Of a DNA stretch of 64,000 nt, positions 57,048 to 64,000 are shown piece by piece. The DNA is from Odiellus spinosus. Its lineage: Eukaryota > Arthropoda > Arachnida > Opiliones > Phalangiidae. The translations under genes and the position numbers were made by a program. Where the stretch lies: positions 8,214,601-8,278,600 of the forward strand of contig OY987237.1 of assembly GCA_963920705.1 (NCBI GenBank). The letters run 5' to 3'. Numbering within the stretch: position 1 is the stretch's first letter; each line of letters starts with the position of its first letter. The notes beneath the pieces were generated by a model, which did no database searches, was not told the DNA's origin, and was given only the letters and a program-made list of their open reading frames with translations.

Positions 57048-57955
57048 AAAGTTTTACAATAATTTTTAAAATAAAATTTTAATAATTTTAAAATAAAATT
57101 TTAATAATTTTAAAATAAAATTTTAATAATTTTAAAATAAAATTTTAATAATTTTAAAATAAAATTTTAATAATTTTAAAATAAAATTTTAATAATTTTA
57201 AAATAAAATTTTAATAATTTTAAAATAAAATTTTAATAATTTTTAAATAAAATTTTAATAATTTTTAAATAAAATTTTAATAATTTTTAAATAAAATTTT
57301 AATAATTTTTAAATAAAATTTTAATAATTTTTAAATAAAATTTTAATAATTTTTAAATAAAATTTTAATAATTTTTAAATAAAATTTTAATAATTTTAAA
57401 ATAAAATTTTGATAATTTTAAAATAAAATTTTGATAATTTTAAAATAAAATTTTAATAATTTTAAAATAAAATTTTGATAATTTTAAAATAAAATTTTGA
57501 GAATTTTAAAATTTTGATAATTTAAAAATTTTGATAATTTAAAAATTTTGATAATTTTAAAATAAAATTTTGATAATTTTAAAATAAAATTTTAATAATT
57601 TTAAAATAAAATTTTAATAATTTTAAAATAAAATTTTAATAATTTTAAAATAAAATTTTAATAATTTTAAAATAAAATTTTAATAATTTTAAAATAAAAT
57701 TTTAATAATTTTAAAATAAAATTTTAATAATTTTAAAATAAAATTTTAATAATTTTAAAATAAAATTTTAATAATTTTAAAATAAAATTTTAATAATTTT
57801 AAAATAAAATTTTAATAATTTTAAAATAAAATTTTAATAATTTTAAAATAAAATTTTAATAATTTTAAAATAAAATTTTAATAATTTTAAAATAAAATTT
57901 TAATAATTTTAAAATAAAATTTTAATAATTTTAAAATAAAATTTTAATAATTTTT
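57048..57955. repeat. Tandem array, 21-bp unit, ~43 copies, in a putative first intron
   Basis: The unit AATAATTTTAAAATAAAATT plus T repeats almost perfectly. A block of the variant AATAATTTTTAAATAAAATT occupies 57,238-57,385, a block with GATAATTTT lies at 57,405-57,590, and truncated units lie at 57,500-57,545. The array ends at the polypyrimidine-like TTTTTTTAATCTTTTACAG, so it fills almost the whole presumed intron. About 90% AT. Confidence 0.95.
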
Positions 57956-57969
57956 TTAATCTTTTACAG

Positions 57970-58172
57970 ATTTCGGATTTAGTGTTTGCCAATCAAATCT
58001 GAAGATTTCTTTGATGAATTTCAAGTTTTCAACGCATGTGTGCCCTTTTTGATTTGGATTACTTTGGGTCATCGATGCCTTTGGATTACCATTTTTGGAA
58101 TTATTTCAACGTTTGTGCGCTTTTTATTTTGGATCAAATCTGGACAACGAGAACTTCCAACTAGACCATCTT
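57970..58172 (+). other. Possible second (leader) exon, plus strand
   Basis: An acceptor-like TAATCTTTTACAG precedes 57,970, and CTTAATG|GTAGGATG near 58,172 could be a donor. Within it two related ~80-bp copies occur (TTTTCAACGCATGTGTGCCC and ATTTCAACGTTTGTGCGC). No long ATG frame conserved between the copies was seen, so if an exon it is probably untranslated. Confidence 0.3.
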
Positions 58173-59699
58173 AATGGTAGGATGAATCGTTTTGTATTAT
58201 ATTACATTAGACAGGCAGGTTTTGTCCAAGTTGGATTAAGGTTGGGCCTTCGCAGGTTATTAAGCCTAACCATAACCCAACTTAATTCCTTAACTAGACT
58301 TAGTCGAGATATGATTAACGGAAGCATGCATGCAATTTTAACTCGGTATAAGAAAGGGGATCATTAGTCGGGTATAGCGTTTAGCGTTACTTATGTAGCA
58401 TGGCCTGTTAGCAAAAAGCGGAGAGTTCCTCATTAACTAGCGAATGGTTAGAGCTAGTTAAAGTTGCGGGTTATCCGGGGTCCGTGTACTCAACTCTGAT
58501 GGCCTACCCGGCACGACGTAGACATCTAGCAGAAGCTGAGGGTTTCATATACGAAGTTACGCTAACGAAGTATCGCTATACCTTTTTTATTTTAATTTTA
58601 AATAAATAGACTACCCTTTCTTAACGATAAAAATCCGTCGGGATTTTTGGACAAGAATTTATTTACATTCGAGGCTTAGCTTTAGTTCATGGCAGTTAAA
58701 ATTTCTTAAAGTGTTTAAAATTAAATTAAAATTAAATTAATAGAGTTTATTAGAGTATCTTTGCCCTTCACCCACACATTAGAGTAGGCCTTTTAGTCCC
58801 AAGTTAAGTTTAATTTGTTATCATTAAATCTAATAAATTAAAATAATTAAAAGTTTAAGTTTGTTTCCGCCTTTTATGAAATAAAAATTTTTACGTATCG
58901 CTGTGGTTGATTAATTTTGAAGGCGAGCTCGCGTGGAGTAGGATTAGGGAAGACATCGATTCATCGATGGACCGAGTGTGGATGGGATTGTGTATTTTTG
59001 TAATGTTCCAGTTCAAAATCATTTGCCATTTCTAATTCCTAAAGTCAAGCCTGCGTCTCCATCGATCATCGTTTCCCCCCTTACCCCTTTTATATTTTAA
59101 TTTTAAGCATACTCCTACTGTTTTTTATTAATCTTTCTAGCGCCCTTCAAATGTCCCTTTCGTCTCCAGTGGATCAACAGGAAATTCGCAAGTATCTCCA
59201 CAGAGCTAACGTCTCTTGGTTTTTTTTTAATTCTTTCCCATCCCCGAGCTCAACGAGGGTTTTTTCCCGCGATTAGTCTGCCCCCCCCTCGTTGGCTCAC
59301 CTACTCGTAGTTTTAAGATCACTGATAAAAATCTCGCGTTGCCGTAAATTTAATCTCTTAATTTTCAGTCTCATCACTTTTTTTTTTTTTATTTTCATTT
59401 TTTTTCTGTATTTTTTTCTAATTTTAAATAAAAATTTAAATTTTTTTGTTTAATGTTATTGTTTAACGATATTTTTACTTTTCAGATATTTTGGGCGGGA
59501 AATTTTAATGATTTTAATTACGTTAAGTTAGGTTAAGTTTAGTCTCGATCCTTTTAATGTTTTTGTATCGTTTCAGGTTCATATTTTATAACGAGACGTT
59601 AAATTTAAATAAAAAAAAAACCAAATTCAGAGTCAAGAATAATTTTACGATAATTTAACTTTCTTTCCAGTGATCGAATCATTTATTCCGATTGATTTC
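58173..59699. other. Probable intronic DNA, nothing firm
   Basis: Moderately GC-rich patches (58,460-58,560; 58,910-59,060; 59,155-59,300) alternate with AT-rich DNA. E2F-like TTGGGCGGGAAATT lies at about 59,490. Several acceptor-like TTTCAG sites occur from 59,480 on. No coding exon recognised. Confidence 0.35.
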
Positions 59700-60000
59700 G
59701 GACATTTTGATTTAATTTTAAGGATTTGTTTTGGCTTTTTAATCGTTTTTCTTTCGTTTCAGTATCTGAGAAGATATTTTCATTCGATAAAGCGTTTAAA
59801 CTCAGAGCAGATCATTCTTAATTAGTGTTAAGGTTTTGTTTTGGCTTTTTAATTTTTTTTCTTTCGTTCCAGAGTCTGAGACGCTGTTTTCTTTCGATAA
59901 AGCGTTTAAACTCGGAGCTGATCAATCATAATTAGCGTTAAGGATTTGTTTTGGCTTTTTAATCGTTTTTATCTTTTCAGAATCTGTTTCAGATGATCTT
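59700..60000 (+). repeat. 120-bp tandem repeat carrying a 3' splice-site-like sequence, ~2.7 copies
   Basis: TTTGTTTTGGCTTTTTAATC, then a pyrimidine run ending TTTCGTTTCAG, then CGATAAAGCGTTTAAACTC recur at a 120-bp period (markers at 59,792 and 59,912). The splice-like tails are CTTTCGTTTCAG, CTTTCGTTCCAG and TATCTTTTCAG. Each is a good acceptor on paper. Confidence 0.85.
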
Positions 60001-60088
60001 TATTCAAGATTATCAACTTTCATCTCGATTAAACTTAAATAAACGTACTATTAATCATTTTTCTTAAGTTTCTTTTCAAGAATTCCAG

Positions 60089-60170
60089 GCAGGATGCGAA
60101 GTCTCGGTCTCTCTCGGTGTTCGTTAACGATTTCATTGCCTGTAGGATTAGAGAATGGAATTAAATTAAC
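60089..60170 (+). CDS. Possible 5' exon with open ATG frame, plus strand
   Basis: Bounded by TTTTCAAGAATTCCAG and the strong donor TTAAC|GTAAGTTT. An ATG at 60,094 opens a frame to the donor (25 codons, MRSLGLSRCSLTISLP and on, phase 2). The exon is GC-richer than its flanks. No family resemblance. It could equally be an untranslated leader exon of the gene that starts at 56.7 kb. Low certainty that it is translated. Confidence 0.35.
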
Positions 60171-60319
60171 GTAAGTTTATATTTTTTCATTTTTAATTTG
60201 TGCTGGATGGAAATTATTGCTAGTAATCGATTAATTCGATTAATTTTCAAAGAAATCAATTACTTTCATCGATTAATCGCTTACTAGTAATTGAGTAATT
60301 TGATTGATTTTGAACAAGG

Positions 60320-61205
60320 TTGAATTTGCAACAATCTTGTTGTGGAGTTTTCAACACAATCTTGTTGTGTAGTTTTCAACACAATCTTGTTGTGGAGTTT
60401 TCAACACAATCTTGTTGTGGAGTTTTCAGCACAATCTTGTTGTGGAGTTTTCAACACAATCTTGTTGTGGAGTTTTCAACACAATCTTGTTGGAGTTTTC
60501 AACACAATCTTGTTGGAGTTTTCAACACAATCTTGTTGGAGTTTTCAACACAATCTTGTTGGAGTTTTCAACACAATCTTGTTGGAGTTTTCAACACAAT
60601 CTTGTTGGAGTTTTCAACACAATCTTGTTGGAGTTTTCAACACAATCTTGTTGGAGTTTTCAACACAATCTTGTTGGAGTTTTCAACACAATCTTGTTGG
60701 AGTTTTCAACACAATCTTGTTGGAATCTTCAACACAATCTTGTTGGAATCTTCAACACAATCTTGTTGGAATCTTCAACACAATCTTGTTGGAATCTTCA
60801 ACACAACCTTGTTGGAATCTTCAACACAACCTTGTTGGAATCTTCATCACAACCTTGTTGGAATCTTCATCACAACCTTGTTGGAATCTTCATCACAACC
60901 TTGTTGGAATCTTCATCACAACCTTGTTGGAATCTTCATCACAACCTTGTTGGAATCTTCATCACAACCTTGTTGGAATCTTCATCACAACCTTGTTGGA
61001 ATCTTCATCACAACCTTGTTGGAATCTTCAACACAACCTTGTTGGAATCTTCAACACAACCTTGTTGGAATCTTCAACACAACCTTGTTGGAATCTTCAA
61101 CACAACCTTGTTGGAATCTTCAACACAACCTTGTTGGAATCTTCAACACAATCTTGTTGGAATCTTCAACACAATCTTGTTGGAATCTTCAACACAATCT
61201 TAGTA
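60320..61205 (+). repeat. Tandem array of 25-bp then 23-bp units, ~38 copies, open in three frames
   Basis: Units of 25 bp (GAGTTTTCAACACAATCTTG plus TTGTG) fill 60,333-60,488. 23-bp units (lacking TG) follow to 61,205. The unit has no stop in any forward frame, so open frames of 263-314 codons appear in all three; each would give the same 23-residue repeat (69 nt). The unit contains the imperfect palindrome CAACACAATCTTGTTG. Variant blocks are nested symmetrically (see findings). I regard it as non-coding minisatellite. Confidence 0.93.
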
Positions 61206-61379
61206 AAATTTGCATTGTTTTTGAAGCCAAGGCTTAGCATCTATATGGAAATATCGTTTACGGAAGTGATATTTCATTCTAAATGATGTCAATATTGCTT
61301 CAATTGGATTAATTTTAATCCGACAAACCGTAATCAGTTCCGTCCAAAACTAATTTTGCGTAATTTTTATTTCCATTTA

Positions 61380-61569
61380 TCCATTCTGTTTGGAGTTTCC
61401 GTCCGTCAAAAGTGGTTTCGTTTCTAGAAGTTGGTCTTCGTGCCTCAGAATTCCAAGATTTCCTTCGTCCAATTGGAAGACGGTGTTCGTCCATCGAGCA
61501 AAGATCAAACGACGTCATCAGTGAGACGGGAGCCGTTCTTTAAGATCTACCTAAATCTACGAAGTCGAT
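61380..61569 (+). promoter_or_regulatory. Promoter / 5' UTR of the 61,570 start exon
   Basis: CpG-rich sequence with CCAATTGG (about 61,467), a CRE-like CGACGTCATC (61,510-61,519) and an initiator-like TCAGT at 61,518-61,522. An in-frame TAA lies 18 nt before the ATG, so the reading frame does not come from further upstream. Confidence 0.45.
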
Positions 61570-61596
61570 ATGCCGAGAGATCCCGCTAATATCGTC
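61570..61596 (+). CDS. First coding exon of an unidentified gene (MPRDPANIV)
   Basis: ATG at 61,570 (context GTCGATATGCCG) opens nine codons, MPRDPANIV, ending exactly at a consensus donor GTC|GTAAGTTTTT, phase 0. An in-frame TAA upstream and the CCAAT/CRE/initiator cluster support it as a start exon. The continuation was not found in the remaining 2.4 kb, which is mostly repeats, so the gene body lies beyond the right edge. The family is unknown. Confidence 0.5.
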
Positions 61597-61779
61597 GTAA
61601 GTTTTTGGATTCTTTTTTATCTTTGACGCGTGACGGATTCAATTTATCGGTTAGTTTTCTCGATAGATCGTACAAAGTTCTATATTTATCTCCCATTAAA
61701 AAAAAACTTGTTTAGATTTTAGTTCATTTAAAATTAAGTTTATTTTCCAGTATTAGGTTTTATGGATATTGCATTCTCC

Positions 61780-62400
61780 CTTTAAATTCTATTTTATTTA
61801 ATGTTCTAAAGCCTAAAACCTAGTTAATTTGCTATTTTTTAAATGAAAACATGGGTTTCATTATCCCTTTTAAACTATTTAAGTCATTTTTAATTTGGAA
61901 AAGCCAAAAAACCTTAATTTGCTATTTCAAAGGAAAATAAGGTTTCATTATCCCTTTAAAATTATTATATTTTAGTATTTTTTGCAAAAAAGCCTAAAAG
62001 CTTAATTTGCTATTGTTTTAAAGGAAAGTAAGATTTCATTATCCCTTTAAAATTATTACCTTTTAATTTTCTAAAAGCCTAAAACCTTAATTTGCTATTT
62101 TAAAGGAAAACAAGATTTCATTATACCTTTATAATTATAAAATTTTTATTTTTAGCCAAAAAGCTTAAAAACTTAATTTGCTACAGTTTTAAAGGAAACT
62201 AAGGGATTTAATTATCCCTTTAAAATTATTTAAGTCATTTTTCATTTTCAAATTTTTTTTAAAGAAAATTAAGGGGTTTCATTATCCCTTTAAAACTATT
62301 TTAAGTCATTTTTAATTTTGAACAGTTGAAACCTTCATTTGCTTTTGTTTTAAAGGTTTCATTATCCCTTTAAAATGATTTAAATTTAAGTAATTTTTAA
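61780..62400. repeat. Degenerate tandem array, ~80-95-bp unit, about 7 copies
   Basis: Each unit holds AGCCTAAAACCTTAATTTGC, TATTTTAAAGGAAA and GGTTTCATTATCCCTTTAAA. The last phrase resembles the terminus of the GGGAGAATG MITE family (ATTCTCCCTTTAAA). The same phrases continue in the arms of the next palindrome. Confidence 0.85.
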
Positions 62401-62527
62401 TTTGTTAAAAAAGCCTAAAACTTTTTAATTTTCCAGGAAAGTTTTAACCACTTTTAACGTTTAAATTTGTTTAAAGTTTAAACGCTAATTAATTTCGAAA
62501 CCCTGATTATAAAATGTGCCAAGTTTA

Positions 62528-63214
62528 GGTTTTACGCTTTTTGCAAATTAAAAAATAATTTTAATAATTTTAAAGTGATGATGAAACCCCCTTTTTTTTC
62601 TTTAAAACAATAGCAAATTAACTAGGTTTTAGGCTTTAGAAGATTAAATAAAATAGACATTAAAGGGAGAATGCAATCCCGTAATTAAAATGAAATATAG
62701 TTTAATCCGTTTGCCATTAGAGGAGCCTTACCATCTTTATCTTTTAAAGGGACTCTCCGCTTATTTAAAACCACTTGAATGTTGACTTATATTCTAGCTT
62801 AACGGATGACGTTGACCATAAATTGAGCAGTCAAAGCTAGGCAAATTTTAGAGCAAATAGCTCCGAAATTTGAGCCTTAAAATGCTCTTCCCTTACGCAT
62901 TCAGCCTCGCTTTGACTAAGTACAATTTGCTACGGCCAACATCGTCCTCTACGTTAGAATATAAGTCATCATTAAAGTGGCGGAGAGTCCCTTTAAAAGA
63001 TAAAGATGGTAAAGGTCCTCTAATGGCAAATGGGTTAAACTACATTTCATTTTAATTACGGGATTACATTCTCCCTTTAAGGTCTATTTTATTTTAATGT
63101 TTTAAAGCCTAAAACCTAGTTAATTAATTCGCAATTATTTTAAAGTAAAAAAGAGGTTTCACCGTCACTTTAAAATTCTTTAAATTATTTAATTTGCAAA
63201 AAGCGTAAAACCTA
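62528..63214. mobile_element. Near-palindrome of ~690 bp (arms ~310 bp) containing GGGAGAATG MITE ends
   Basis: The left arm runs from AGGTTTTACGCTTTTTGCAA (62,528) through AACTAGGTTTTAGGCTTTA, TTAAAGGGAGAATGCAATCC, TTTGCCATTAGAGGA, AAAGGGACTCTCCGC and TTGACTTATATTCTA to AGTCAAAGCTAGGC (~62,840). The right arm mirrors all of these from 62,903 to 63,214 with about 10-15% difference, leaving a loop of only about 60 bp. The GGGAGAATG termini stand at 62,660 and 63,081, so the inner 422 bp form one MITE (copy E) and the outer arms are also inverted. Confidence 0.88.
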
Positions 63215-63527
63215 GAAGACTAATTTTTTCATTGTTTTAAATTAAAGTTTTTCTTCTATATTTTAGCTTTTTTACGTAATTAAAAGGGTTTCGTTAGAAT
63301 TTTTAATTGAAACACTAATATTTTAGGTTTTTTGACAATTAAAATTATTTTAGAAAGTTGTTACGATTAAATTTTGATTATAAATTATTGGAATTAAATT
63401 TAAATCGTTTAGATTTGTTAGAATTTACGATTGAAATCATTTAAAAAAAGATTGGTAGAAATTAATTTTGATTTTAATTTAGTTAATGTTATTTAACTTT
63501 TAAATTATTTAGTTTTAATTCAGAAGC
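63215..63527. other. AT-rich spacer, nothing recognised
   Basis: T- and A-rich sequence between the palindrome and MITE copy D. Confidence 0.35.
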
Positions 63528-63882
63528 TAAAGGGAGAATGAAATGTAAAGATTTTTTCCCTTTTTAAATAGGCTTAATCCAAATGTAACAAAAATGAACA
63601 AATATTAAACTAGTAATAAATTTAAAACCATCAAAATAGGCTTAGCTGGATTCGTAGAAATATCAGCTGAACTCCCCTTATAATTCCTAGCAAACAATGA
63701 CATTGGATGGCCCCTTCAGCTGATCTTCTTCCATCCTGCTAAGCCTAATTCTAGGCTTAAGTTTGTAGATTAATTTCTAGTTCAATATTTGTATTTAAAT
63801 TTCTTTTACTGTTGGATTAGGCTTCTATTTAAATGATAAGGAAACGATGAAAAGCGCTCTTAAGGTTTCATTTTCCCTTTAA
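63528..63882. mobile_element. GGGAGAATG-family MITE, copy D
   Basis: Ends TAAAGGGAGAATGAAATG and GGTTTCATTTTCCCTTTA. Subterminal TAGGCTTAATCCAA, CAAATATTAAACTAGTAATA, ATAGGCTTAGCTGGATTCGT and the mirrored CTGCTAAGCCTA, TGTTGGATTAGGCTTC are all present. The core (CAGCTGAACTCC ... GCCCCTTCAGCTG) differs from A, B, C and E but is itself a small inverted pair. Confidence 0.88.
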
Positions 63883-64000
63883 TGAAGTGTAGGTGATAAT
63901 GTAAAACGCGAAAGGAGGTTAGTCTATTTGCGGATACGATTAAAGCGTACGAGAAAAACAAACTTTTTCAACTTAAATTACGCTTTGTTTGAAGTTATAA

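Noticed and set aside
60320-61286. Three overlapping open frames of 263-314 codons as a repeat protein gene
   Set aside because: They result from a stop-free 23-bp unit in a minisatellite; there is no ATG in the unit, no conserved domain and no splice support. Kept only as a finding.

Overview
The window is metazoan nuclear DNA, most likely from an insect. The evidence is an AT-rich base composition, many spliceosomal introns of only 63-81 bp between well-preserved coding exons, TCAGT initiator and GAGA-type promoter motifs, and a very high density of short inverted-repeat elements (MITEs and fold-backs) and minisatellites. No bacterial, organellar or viral gene, no long transposon ORF and no convincing tRNA or rRNA was seen. 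I cannot name the species or order.

The one gene that can be read almost complete lies on the minus strand from 35,799 to 28,808. It is a corin-like type II membrane protein: transmembrane segment, SEA domain, frizzled cysteine-rich domain, two LDL-receptor class A modules, SRCR module and a chymotrypsin-fold domain. Fourteen exons join in frame to 775 residues and a stop; the first coding exon was not found. The protease domain has lost all three catalytic residues (His57 to Asp, Asp102 to Asn, Ser195 to Asn), the S1-pocket Asp189 and the activation motif, yet it keeps its frame and structural cysteines. It therefore reads as a conserved pseudoprotease. A CpG-rich block with a CRE and an initiator at 38.0-38.1 kb is a candidate promoter.

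Other genes are seen only as edges. At 19,957-19,870 (minus) there is a first exon coding a signal peptide and ending in a phase-1 donor; its promoter side has GAGA repeats and an initiator, and the rest of the gene must lie to the left. At 56.7-61.6 kb (plus) there is a CpG-rich CCAAT/CRE promoter with a probable noncoding first exon, a few possible leader exons, and near 61.57 kb a short start exon (MPRDPANIV) that ends in a perfect donor. The gene bodies would lie to the right of the window.

Between these lie repeats. Left part (1-19 kb): a 109-bp and a 31-bp tandem array and at least six MITE or fold-back elements. Middle (36-50 kb): arrays with units of about 50, 20, 20, 26 and 28 bp. 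Right part (55-64 kb): a 202-bp duplication, a 21-bp array in a putative first intron, a 120-bp array that repeats a 3' splice-site-like sequence, a 23-bp array open in all three forward frames, a roughly 690-bp near-palindrome, and a MITE. One MITE family with ends reading TTAAAGGGAGAATGCAA occurs at least five times, once inside a corin intron. The remaining AT-rich DNA shows nothing I could recognise.
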